Below are positions 1 through 7,451 of a stretch of DNA of 64,000 nucleotides, in pieces. The notes beneath the pieces were generated by a model. That model had not been told where the DNA came from, did not search any database, and saw nothing but the letters and a program-made list of their open reading frames with translations. A program made the position numbers and the translations under genes. This DNA comes from Tepiditoga spiralis (GTDB taxonomy: Bacteria; Thermotogota; Thermotogae; Petrotogales; Petrotogaceae): the NCBI RefSeq assembly GCF_014701195.1, contig NZ_AP018712.1, positions 2,312,501 through 2,376,500 on the forward strand, in the 5' to 3' direction. The first letter of the stretch is position 1; each line of letters starts with the position of its first letter.

Positions 1-58
1 ATATTTTTATATTTTCTAAATAATTTCCTGGTACTTGCCATGAAGTAACTCCTATCAT
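1..58 (-). CDS. Partial gene downstream of cobU, cut by the window edge
   Basis: An ATG at 58-56 overlaps the cobU stop as ATGA. It opens a frame of 19 codons that runs off the left edge, beginning MIGVTSWQVPGNY. The overlap suggests translational coupling and membership of the cobamide salvage operon. The start loosely resembles the first strand of TIM-barrel sugar isomerase/epimerase-like proteins, but the visible part is too short to assign a function. Confidence 0.5.
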   Translation of the reverse strand, partial: MIGVTSWQVPGNYLENIKI

Positions 59-579
59 TTTATTTTCACCTCTATTCCCGACATCATCATATATACTTCA
101 TCTGATATCGATGCTATAAATTTATTTACTCTTCCCAACAAGTTAACATAAATTCTTGAAAGTTTATTTGAAGGAATTATTCCCCATCCAACTTCATTTG
201 TTACAAAAATTACTTTTTTGGTTTTTTTACTTATTTTCTTAAGTGTATCTTTTAATTTTAATAATTCTTTTTCAATAATTTCTTCATAATTATTTTCATT
301 ATCCAATAAAATATTTGAAGTCCACATAGTTAAACAGTCAATTAATACAACTTCCGCTTTTTCTTTTAACAATGCAGAAGATAAATCTACTGATTCTTCA
401 ATTGTAATAAAATTATTTTTTCTCATTTCAACATGTTTCCTTATTTTTTCTTTTATTTCTTCATCATATGGTCTTGCCGTTGCTATATAAACTCTTGGTT
501 TTTTTTCCATTTCTGCAAGTTTTTGAGCATAAGTTGATTTTCCACATGCCTGTCCACCAGTAATCAATACAATTTTCAA
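55..579 (-). CDS. cobU: Adenosylcobinamide kinase / adenosylcobinamide-phosphate guanylyltransferase
   Basis: This cytosolic bifunctional enzyme phosphorylates adenosylcobinamide and transfers GMP to it, giving the activated lower-ligand acceptor of cobalamin nucleotide-loop assembly. The P-loop GGQACGKST lies at residues 8-16. The family histidine that carries GMP is seen as H49 in KHVEMRKN, and a kinase-type VVLIDCLTMW strand follows. The length of 174 residues is normal for the family. It lies a few bases after cblS and overlaps the next gene by 4 bases, so it sits in one operon with cblT and cblS. Identification is firm; the pairing with alpha-ribazole salvage is inferred from neighbours. 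Confidence 0.9.
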   Translation of the reverse strand: MKIVLITGGQACGKSTYAQKLAEMEKKPRVYIATARPYDEEIKEKIRKHVEMRKNNFITIEESVDLSSALLKEKAEVVLIDCLTMWTSNILLDNENNYEEIIEKELLKLKDTLKKISKKTKKVIFVTNEVGWGIIPSNKLSRIYVNLLGRVNKFIASISDEVYMMMSGIEVKIK

Positions 580-582
580 ATA

Positions 583-1308
583 TTATTCCTCCATTCTACC
601 TATAAATTTTACATTATTTAATATTATATTTTCTGAAGAAGTAAATATACCACAAGTTGCAGGTCCTGCAGATTTATTAAAATCAATATCATACATTTCT
701 ATTATATTTACTTTTAAATTATTTTCTTTTTCTAATATTTTTAATTCATTTGAGATACCTTTAGATCCACATGGTAAAAAATCTCCAATTTTATGATTTT
801 TAAATATCTCTTCTATCATTAAAGGATTTAAATTATCTTTTTCATTTTTTAAAACTTCTTTTCCAACTCTTGGTAAACCTATTAAATATACTTTATCTCC
901 TTTTTTTGTATTTCTGAAATAAAGTTTATTACTTGTTCCCATCACTGTTAATCCAAAAGCAGTCATAGAAGTTTTAAAGTTTTCTTCTGTACTTCCATTA
1001 ACTTCTATACTTTCTAAATTATTTTCTTTTAATTCAGATAAAATACCAGAATAAATATTTTTTCCCGTTTCATTCCATTCATTACTAACAATAGAAAAAA
1101 CAACTTCTGGCTTCACTCCAACAGAATAAATTTCGTTTAAACACACTCTCATGTTATATTTAGCTGATATTTTAACCGGAATATTTAATTTGTCATTTTC
1201 TTTTTCGCCAATGGCTCCAACACTGTCTACAGCAAAGACAAAGTAAGTATTTTCTTTTTTAAAAATGCTTATATCTCTAAAAGTATTAATTTTTTTCGTA
1301 AAGTTCAC
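583..1308 (-). CDS. cblS: Alpha-ribazole kinase-like protein (CblS family)
   Basis: This is probably the kinase that phosphorylates alpha-ribazole (the base-sugar half of the cobalamin lower ligand), letting the cell bypass CobT. The protein has the PurM/AIR-synthase-like architecture: an AVDSVGAIGEK strand-turn near the N-terminus, a GDKVYLIGLPRVG segment in the middle and a C-terminal SAGPATCGIFT glycine-rich loop. The frame is open from an ATG at 1353, but that would overlap cblT by 68 bases. A GTG at 1308 just after AAAGG gives a short overlap and is the preferred start; TTG at 1311 is possible. The call rests on family resemblance plus adjacency to cblT and cobU. Another AIR-synthase-like kinase cannot be excluded. 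Confidence 0.7.
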   Translation of the reverse strand: MNFTKKINTFRDISIFKKENTYFVFAVDSVGAIGEKENDKLNIPVKISAKYNMRVCLNEIYSVGVKPEVVFSIVSNEWNETGKNIYSGILSELKENNLESIEVNGSTEENFKTSMTAFGLTVMGTSNKLYFRNTKKGDKVYLIGLPRVGKEVLKNEKDNLNPLMIEEIFKNHKIGDFLPCGSKGISNELKILEKENNLKVNIIEMYDIDFNKSAGPATCGIFTSSENIILNNVKFIGRMEE

Positions 1309-1771
1309 CAACCTTTGGATATTTTTGTACCCCCAAGTTAGTAATGAATGCAAATATTATATTAATAAAACTTGCAAAAATCAAAAATGGAATAAAGCTA
1401 ATAACAGCTTTCAATCCAATTAAAGGTATTACAGTTAATGGTGAAATTATCCCGTTTAAAAATACACCAATAATAATAGCAATTATTTTATTTTTTAAAT
1501 ACAAATTTCCAAAAATCCAAGTTATTAATAACATTTCTATTGCTATAAAAATATGATAAAACCCAAAAGGGAAACCAGAATTCCAAGACGTAAAAAAATG
1601 TCCTAAAAGTGCCACAACTCCTCCTAATAATGGAGAAAAAGTAGCCAAAAAAAATCCTGGAAATGAATCCAATGCAACAGATCCAAATGGAGAAGGTAAT
1701 TTAATAAAACTCAATACAAAAGAAAAAGCAACAAAAATTCCAACTAAAGTTATTTTAGAAACTTTTTTCAA
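1286..1771 (-). CDS. cblT: ECF-type substrate-binding membrane protein, probable alpha-ribazole transporter
   Basis: This is a 161-residue, very hydrophobic protein with about five membrane helices, typical of the S component of an ECF vitamin transporter. The motif IKLPSPFGSVALDSFPGFF near the N-terminus resembles the CblT group, which imports alpha-ribazole in Firmicutes. It starts with TTG at 1771, nine bases after AAAGGAG. It is the first gene of the cblT-cblS-cobU operon. No ECF ATPase or T component is present here, so it would share the general ECF module encoded elsewhere. The substrate is inferred from the kinase gene next to it. Confidence 0.72.
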   Translation of the reverse strand: MKKVSKITLVGIFVAFSFVLSFIKLPSPFGSVALDSFPGFFLATFSPLLGGVVALLGHFFTSWNSGFPFGFYHIFIAIEMLLITWIFGNLYLKNKIIAIIIGVFLNGIISPLTVIPLIGLKAVISFIPFLIFASFINIIFAFITNLGVQKYPKVGELYEKN

Positions 1772-1804
1772 AAATAATCACTCCTTTAAAAGTTTAATCA
1801 TCTT

Positions 1805-1810
1805 ATTATA
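1805..1810 (-). promoter_or_regulatory. Probable -10 box for cblT operon
   Basis: TATAAT on the minus strand lies 34 bases before the TTG start of cblT. No good -35 box is visible at the usual spacing. No cobalamin riboswitch-like conserved core was recognised in the 200-base gap shared with hutH. Confidence 0.35.
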
Positions 1811-1933
1811 CTATATTTTTCTTCTAAGAAAAAATTTTTGCATAAAAAATATAATTTTTATTAATAATCGATATTTGATAGTATTTTTTCTAACAAAAAC
1901 GTCTATAACTTAATTTTTTTTAATTTTATAATC

Positions 1934-1942
1934 TGTTATAAT
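1934..1942 (+). promoter_or_regulatory. Extended -10 promoter of hutH
   Basis: TGTTATAAT is a consensus extended -10 element 36 bases before the hutH GTG start. The -35 region is a plain T-run. The ribosome binding site AGGGGGA follows at about 1963-1970. Confidence 0.5.
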
Positions 1943-1977
1943 AAAATCGGAAAATTTATTATATAGGGGGAATAAAA

Positions 1978-3510
1978 GTGAAAAAACTTTTTATAGATGG
2001 TAAAAGTCTTAATATAGAAGATTTTATAAATGTAGCAAGAAACCATTATGAAGTTCATTTAACTGAAGAAGCCAAAGAAAAAATGCAAAAATCAAGAGAT
2101 GTTGTAGAAAAAATTGTTGAAAATGAAAAACCAGTTTATGGTATTAATACTGGATTTGGAAAGTTTTGTAATGTGAAAATTTCAAAAGAAGAAAGCAAAA
2201 ATTTGCAAAAAAATTTAATAATGAGTCATGCTTGTGGCGTTGGAAACCCTTTAAAAGAAGATGCTGTTAGAGGTATTATGCTTTTAAGAGCAAATGCTCT
2301 TGCTAATGGTTTTTCTGGAATAAGAATTTCTACAGTTGAAACCTTACTTGAAATGCTAAATAAAAATGTTATACCAGTTATACCAGAAAAAGGATCTTTA
2401 GGTGCTAGTGGAGATTTAGCTCCTTTAGCTCATATGGTACTTGTTATGCTTGGGATGGGAGAAGCTTATTACAAAAACGAAAGATTAAGCGGTAAAGAAG
2501 CTATGAAAAAAGCTAATATAAAGACTATAGAATTAGAAGGAAAAGAAGGTCTTGCGTTAATAAATGGAACACAAGTTATGACTTCAATAGGTGCACTAGC
2601 TATTTATGATTCAAAAATATTATTAAAAACTACAGATATTGCAATTTCAATGACTTCAGAAGCTTTAGAAGGTATTACAGATGCCTATGATTCATTAGTA
2701 CATGAAGTTAGAAATCAAACTGGTCAAATAATCACAGCAGAAAACTTAAGAAGAATTTTAAATGGTTCAAAAAACACAACAAAACAAGGTGAAAAAAGAG
2801 TTCAAGACGCTTATACATTAAGATGTGTTCCACAAATTCATGGTGCAAGTAAAGATGCTTTTAATTATGTAAATAATGTTATTAACAATGAAATAAATGC
2901 TGTTACAGATAATCCTATAATCTTTCCTGATGAAGATAAAATTATATCAGCAGGTAACTTTCATGGTCAACCAGTAGCACTTGCTATGGATTTTTTGGCA
3001 ATTGCAATATCTGAGATGGCTAATGTTTCTGAAAGAAGAATTGAACGATTAGTTAATACAGAACATAGTAAACTTCCAGCATTTCTAGTAAAAGATGGTG
3101 GAGTAAATTCTGGATTCATGATAGCTCAATATGCTGCTGCCGCTCTTGTTTCAGAAAATAAAGTTTTGGCACACCCAGCAAGTGTTGATTCAATACCATC
3201 TTCAGCTAATCAAGAAGATCATGTTAGTATGGGAACAATTGCATCAAGGAAAGCTAGAGAAATAATATACAACGCATCAAGAGTTTTAGCTATTGAACTA
3301 ATTGCAGCTGTTCAAGCTATTGATTTACGTGGAGGAAAAGAAAAATTAAGTCCAGCTACTAAATCCGTTTATAATTTAATTAGAAAAAATATTTCATATT
3401 GGGAAAAAGATAGAGAAATGTATCCTGATATAAATAATGCTGCAGAATTAATTTTAAATAATTCAATAGTTAAAGAAGTTGAAAACATAATAGGAGAAAT
3501 AAAAATATAA
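1978..3510 (+). CDS. hutH: Histidine ammonia-lyase
   Basis: The enzyme deaminates L-histidine to trans-urocanate and ammonia, the first step of histidine breakdown. The self-made MIO electrophile would form from Ala143-Ser144-Gly145 in GSLGASGDLAPLAH. The SH pair at 83-84 (IMSHACGVGNP) is the histidine-specific version of the substrate loop, which argues against a tyrosine or phenylalanine lyase. The length of 510 residues is standard. It starts with GTG after a strong AGGGGGA. No other hut genes are in the window, so the gene stands alone between its own promoter and terminator. The rest of the pathway must be elsewhere or absent. Confidence 0.93.
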   Translation: MKKLFIDGKSLNIEDFINVARNHYEVHLTEEAKEKMQKSRDVVEKIVENEKPVYGINTGFGKFCNVKISKEESKNLQKNLIMSHACGVGNPLKEDAVRGIMLLRANALANGFSGIRISTVETLLEMLNKNVIPVIPEKGSLGASGDLAPLAHMVLVMLGMGEAYYKNERLSGKEAMKKANIKTIELEGKEGLALINGTQVMTSIGALAIYDSKILLKTTDIAISMTSEALEGITDAYDSLVHEVRNQTGQIITAENLRRILNGSKNTTKQGEKRVQDAYTLRCVPQIHGASKDAFNYVNNVINNEINAVTDNPIIFPDEDKIISAGNFHGQPVALAMDFLAIAISEMANVSERRIERLVNTEHSKLPAFLVKDGGVNSGFMIAQYAAAALVSENKVLAHPASVDSIPSSANQEDHVSMGTIASRKAREIIYNASRVLAIELIAAVQAIDLRGGKEKLSPATKSVYNLIRKNISYWEKDREMYPDINNAAELILNNSIVKEVENIIGEIKI

Positions 3511-3511
3511 T

Positions 3512-3536
3512 AAAAAAGCAGCTTAGCTGCTTTTTT
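3512..3536. terminator. Bidirectional intrinsic terminator after hutH
   Basis: An 11-bp stem (AAAAAAGCAGC with GCTGCTTTTTT) around a TTA loop carries T-runs in both directions. It serves hutH on the plus strand and the orphan ending at 3535 on the minus strand. Confidence 0.85.
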
Positions 3537-3963
3537 ATTTTGATGTATCTATTATTGTTAAATAAAGTTCATCTTCTGAAACTTCCTTTTTTACTGTTTC
3601 CCAATATTTATCTTCATCTATATGATTAAAATCATATCCATCATAGTAAACAACTTTCCATTCTTCAGGAAATGCATAATTCCCCAAATTAAATCTTTTT
3701 AAATTTTCTTTCATTTGATTTAAAATAAAATCATCTTCAGGAACTTTCCCTTCAACCCTTTTTATCATATTTTCATTTGCTTCTTTTAATCCTTTGTACA
3801 TACTCATCATAGTATTAACTGTTTCTTCAAAAAAATTTTTATCATTCTTATAATTTATGCACGATGAAACACTTGATTCTCCATATCTTAAAGAAGCTTT
3901 TTTAGCATTTGAATATGCTTCATTTTCTGACTTTGCTTTTATTATCATAGCATAAGTGTGCAC
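3535..3963 (-). CDS. Uncharacterised 142-residue protein
   Basis: The gene is intact, with a GTG start at 3963 preceded by GAGGTGATAAA. The product is a charged, soluble protein with no signal peptide or membrane segment. It begins MHTYAMIIKAKSENEAYSNAKKA, a strand followed by a helix reminiscent of small ferredoxin-like alpha/beta folds. The middle is a long amphipathic helix. No catalytic motif is visible and I do not recognise the family. It lies between the bidirectional terminator and pckA, and is read in the same direction as pckA with a 37-base gap, so it may be co-transcribed with it. Confidence 0.7.
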   Translation of the reverse strand: MHTYAMIIKAKSENEAYSNAKKASLRYGESSVSSCINYKNDKNFFEETVNTMMSMYKGLKEANENMIKRVEGKVPEDDFILNQMKENLKRFNLGNYAFPEEWKVVYYDGYDFNHIDEDKYWETVKKEVSEDELYLTIIDTSK

Positions 3964-4000
3964 TTTATCACCTCATATTTGTATTTTTATACACAACTTA

Positions 4001-5488
4001 TTATACAAAATTTTTCTTAAATATTGTATACAATTTATTTGCACTTGCATCATATTCTTCAGGATTTTCCCAAGTATTTCTAGGATTAAGTATATTTGAA
4101 GGAACTTCTTTACAATTTGTTGGTATTTTTAAATTTAAAGGCTCAAATACTTCAAATTCTTCAAATTCATTATTAATAGCTGCATCAACAAGTCTTTTGG
4201 TATACCTTAATTTTATTCTACTTCCAATACCATATGGTCCTCCTATCCATCCAGTATTAACAAGAAAAACTTTTGAACCATGTTTTTTTACCATTTTCAC
4301 AAGCATTTTTCCATAAACTTCAGGTTTTAATGGTAAAAATGGTTTAGCGAATCCTTCTGAAAATGTTGCTGTAGGATTTTTAACTCCTCTTTCTGTTCCT
4401 GCTAACTTAGCAGTATATCCAAGCATAAAATATTTAAAAATTTGATCTTCATTTAATTCAGATATTGGCGGTAAGATTCCAAAAGCATCTGCTGATAAAA
4501 AGAATATCGTTTTTGGATGACCTGCAATTCCATCTTTTTTTACTGTATTACCAAAAAAAGAAAGAGGAATCGATGCACGTGTATTTTCTGTAATTGACGA
4601 ATCTAAATAATCTGGTAATCTTTTATCAGAATGAACTACATTTTCTGTAAAAACACCAAACTTTAAAGTATCATATATTTCTTTACCATTATCTTCAGAA
4701 ACACCTATTATTTTTGCATAACTTCCACCTTCTATATTAAAAATACCTTCATCATGCCAACCGTGTTCATCATCTCCAACCATTAATCTATTTTCATCTA
4801 AAGATAAGGTTGTTTTTCCAGTTCCAGAAAGTCCAAAAAATAATGCTGGATTTTCACCATTTAAATCTGTGTTTGCAGAACAATGCATTGAAAAAATTCC
4901 ATGAAGTGGTAAAAAATAATTCATATATGAAAAAATAGATTTTTTTATTTCACCAGCATACCTTGTTTTTCCTATTATAACTTCATGATCAGTTGGATTC
5001 AATATTATAAAGGCATCTGAATTTGTACCATGGAGTTTTTTATCTGCTGAAAATTCGGGAGAAGAATATATATTCATATCTGATTCTTTAAAGTCTTCTT
5101 TGGCATTTATTACTAAATTTTTAAATGTAAGTGCTTGTATTGGTGAAGTTGTAATAATCTTTACTTTTAACTTATATCTTTCTTCAGCACCAGCATAGCC
5201 ATTTTCAATATAAATTTCTTCTGTGTTTTCAATATGTTCTTTTAAGTCATTTCTCAAATCAACATATTTATACTTAGAAAATGGTTGATTAATAGAGTTC
5301 CAATTTATTTTATCTTTAGTTATTTCATCTATTACTACAAATTTATCTCTTGGAGAACGACCTGTATAAGGCTCTGTTATAGTGTTTATAGTACCATTCG
5401 ATAAAAGTTTTGCTTCACCTTTTTTTATTGCTTGTTCAATAAGATAAGCTCTTGATGAGTTAACGTGAACAATCTTTGTTGATAACAT
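4001..5488 (-). CDS. pckA: Phosphoenolpyruvate carboxykinase (ATP)
   Basis: This cytosolic enzyme interconverts oxaloacetate + ATP and PEP + CO2 + ADP. Family signatures run in order: SPRDKFVV with the substrate-binding arginine, P-loop GLSGTGKTTLS (about residues 220-230), kinase-2/metal motif VGDDEHGWHDEGIFNIEGG, GTERG, and the C-terminal NTGWIGGPYG-type adenine-binding segment. The length of 495 residues is slightly below the usual 520-540. The start ATG at 5488 follows TGGAGG. In a fermentative anaerobe it may run toward CO2 fixation or gluconeogenesis; the sequence does not decide this. A divergent paralogue lies at 10635-12395. Confidence 0.95.
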   Translation of the reverse strand: MLSTKIVHVNSSRAYLIEQAIKKGEAKLLSNGTINTITEPYTGRSPRDKFVVIDEITKDKINWNSINQPFSKYKYVDLRNDLKEHIENTEEIYIENGYAGAEERYKLKVKIITTSPIQALTFKNLVINAKEDFKESDMNIYSSPEFSADKKLHGTNSDAFIILNPTDHEVIIGKTRYAGEIKKSIFSYMNYFLPLHGIFSMHCSANTDLNGENPALFFGLSGTGKTTLSLDENRLMVGDDEHGWHDEGIFNIEGGSYAKIIGVSEDNGKEIYDTLKFGVFTENVVHSDKRLPDYLDSSITENTRASIPLSFFGNTVKKDGIAGHPKTIFFLSADAFGILPPISELNEDQIFKYFMLGYTAKLAGTERGVKNPTATFSEGFAKPFLPLKPEVYGKMLVKMVKKHGSKVFLVNTGWIGGPYGIGSRIKLRYTKRLVDAAINNEFEEFEVFEPLNLKIPTNCKEVPSNILNPRNTWENPEEYDASANKLYTIFKKNFV

Positions 5489-5655
5489 TTTAAAACCTCC
5501 ATCATTAAAATTATAATTCTATATACATATTAAAACATTTTATTTAAAAAAATGTAAGTTTATATTTTAAAGCAAATCAAAAATTTTCTATAACAATTAA
5601 GTAAAAACACATTTTATTATTTGTAATTAAAAATAATGAAATTTTTTTCATATAT

Positions 5656-5691
5656 AAAACAAAAGAAGGTGTAAACACCTTCTTTTGTTTT
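5656..5691 (-). terminator. Intrinsic terminator of the hydrogenase operon
   Basis: A near-perfect 17-bp inverted repeat (AAAACAAAAGAAGGTGT and its complement) lies directly after the hydA stop on the minus strand, flanked by T-rich sequence. Confidence 0.8.
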
Positions 5692-5694
5692 ATA

Positions 5695-7434
5695 TTACAT
5701 CCATTCTCTTTTTACATAATGTGTATGCAATAAATGATGAGCTTTTTCACTACCAGGTTCACCAAGAAATTCTTTGTACAAAGTTTTAATTGATTCATTT
5801 TCATGAGATTTTCTAACTTTTTTATTTCTATCTACATTATTCAATGCTTCAGCTCTCTTTTTTATTATACTCAAATCTCCATGGTGATAAGGTTGTCCAC
5901 CTCCACCAACACATCCACCAGGACATGCCATTACTTCTATTAAATGCAATTCAATTTTCTTTTTACATATATCATCAAGAAGTTTTCTAACATTACCAAG
6001 TCCAAATGCTACAGCAATTTTTATAGGTTTACCATTTATTTCTACTTCTGCAAATCTTGTCCCTTCATAACCATGTAAATCTTTAAATTCAACTTCTTCT
6101 AAAGTTTCTCCTGTTAAAACTTCATAAGCAGTTCTTAAAGCAGCTTCTGCAACTCCTCCTGTTCTACCAAAAATATCAGCAGCACCAGTTGATTCACCAA
6201 GTGGAGAGTCATATTCTTCTTCAGGAATATTATCAAAGTTCAAACCTGCTTCTTTTATCATTTTTGCAAGTTCTCTTGTAGTTAATGAATAATCAACATC
6301 TTGATACTCTTCGCTAGAATTTATTTCTGGCCTTCCTGCTTCATATTTCTTAGCTAAACAAGGCATTATTGAAACAACTTTCAATTCTTCTTTTGGATCT
6401 TTATTTACCTTTTTAGCATAATATGTTTTTGCAATAGCTCCAAACATTTGTTGTGGAGATTTTGCTGTTGATGGCATTTGTGTAAGTCCTGGGAATTGAT
6501 GTTCAAGGAACTTAACCCATCCAGGACAACATGATGTCAACATAGGCATGAATCCACCATTTTTTAATCTATGAATAAATTCTGTTCCTTCTTCCATTAT
6601 AGTAAGATCGGCAGCAAAGTTTGTATCAAAAACAGCATCAAAGCCAAGAGCCCTTAATGCACCTACTAATTTACCAGTTGATATTGTTCCAGGTTCATAT
6701 CCAAATTCTTCTGCAATAGCAACTCTTACAGCAGGAGCAGTTTGAACAACAACATGTTTTTTAGGATCTTCTATTTCATTCCAAACTTCATCAATATAAC
6801 TTCTTTCAGAAAGAGCTCCTGTAGGACATACTGCAACACATTGTCCACAGAAAGTACATGCTGTTTCTTCAAGAGGTAAATCAAATGAAGGCTTAACTGT
6901 TGCTTCAAAGCCTCTATCAACTGCTGATAATACACCAACTGTTTGAAAAACATTACATGCAGTTTCACATTTTCTACACATAACACATTTTGATGGATCT
7001 CTTATTATTGCAGACGATATATCTTTATCATATGTAGATTTTTTTCCTATGTAAGGATTTCTAACTATATTTAATTCTGCTGCTAAGTCTTGAAGATCAC
7101 ATTCTCCATTTTTAGGACATTTTAAACAATCATTTGGATGATCAGATAATAAAAGCTGAACAACAGTTCTTCTTGCATTAACAGCTCTTCTTGAATGAGT
7201 ACTTATTTTCATTCCCTCAAATACTGGTGTAGCACAAGAAGGAGCTAAATTTCTTCTACCTTCAACTTCTACAACACAAACTCTACATGAAGCTGGTTTA
7301 TTTTCAATTCCTATTTCTTCAAGATTCATATAACAAAGAGTTGGTACATATCCACCAGTCTTTTTTACTGCATCAAGTACAGTTGCATTTTCAGCAACTT
7401 CAACCTCTATATTATTCACTATTACCTTTGGCAT
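5695..7434 (-). CDS. hydA: [FeFe] hydrogenase catalytic subunit, NAD-linked multimeric type
   Basis: This subunit produces or consumes H2 at the H-cluster of a cytosolic NAD(P)-linked, probably electron-bifurcating, hydrogenase. An N-terminal [2Fe-2S] ferredoxin domain is followed by the His-ligated cluster region (HPNDCLKCPKNGECDLQ), then two [4Fe-4S] motifs (CVMCRKCETAC and CTFCGQCVAVCP). The H-cluster signatures are TSCCPGW (about residue 300), MPCLAKK (about 355) and ACPGGCVGGGGQPY (about 500). A small-subunit tail follows. ATG at 7434 is chosen over the in-frame TTG at 7440 because it lies eight bases after GGAGGGAC. At about 579 residues it is shorter than Thermotoga HydA. It corresponds to HndD. 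Confidence 0.93.
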   Translation of the reverse strand: MPKVIVNNIEVEVAENATVLDAVKKTGGYVPTLCYMNLEEIGIENKPASCRVCVVEVEGRRNLAPSCATPVFEGMKISTHSRRAVNARRTVVQLLLSDHPNDCLKCPKNGECDLQDLAAELNIVRNPYIGKKSTYDKDISSAIIRDPSKCVMCRKCETACNVFQTVGVLSAVDRGFEATVKPSFDLPLEETACTFCGQCVAVCPTGALSERSYIDEVWNEIEDPKKHVVVQTAPAVRVAIAEEFGYEPGTISTGKLVGALRALGFDAVFDTNFAADLTIMEEGTEFIHRLKNGGFMPMLTSCCPGWVKFLEHQFPGLTQMPSTAKSPQQMFGAIAKTYYAKKVNKDPKEELKVVSIMPCLAKKYEAGRPEINSSEEYQDVDYSLTTRELAKMIKEAGLNFDNIPEEEYDSPLGESTGAADIFGRTGGVAEAALRTAYEVLTGETLEEVEFKDLHGYEGTRFAEVEINGKPIKIAVAFGLGNVRKLLDDICKKKIELHLIEVMACPGGCVGGGGQPYHHGDLSIIKKRAEALNNVDRNKKVRKSHENESIKTLYKEFLGEPGSEKAHHLLHTHYVKREWM

Positions 7435-7451
7435 TAACAAGTCCCTCCTTA

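Noticed and set aside
1772-1977. Cobalamin riboswitch upstream of cblT
   Set aside because: The gap is only about 200 bases shared with hutH and shows no conserved B12-box-like core or G/C-rich helices.
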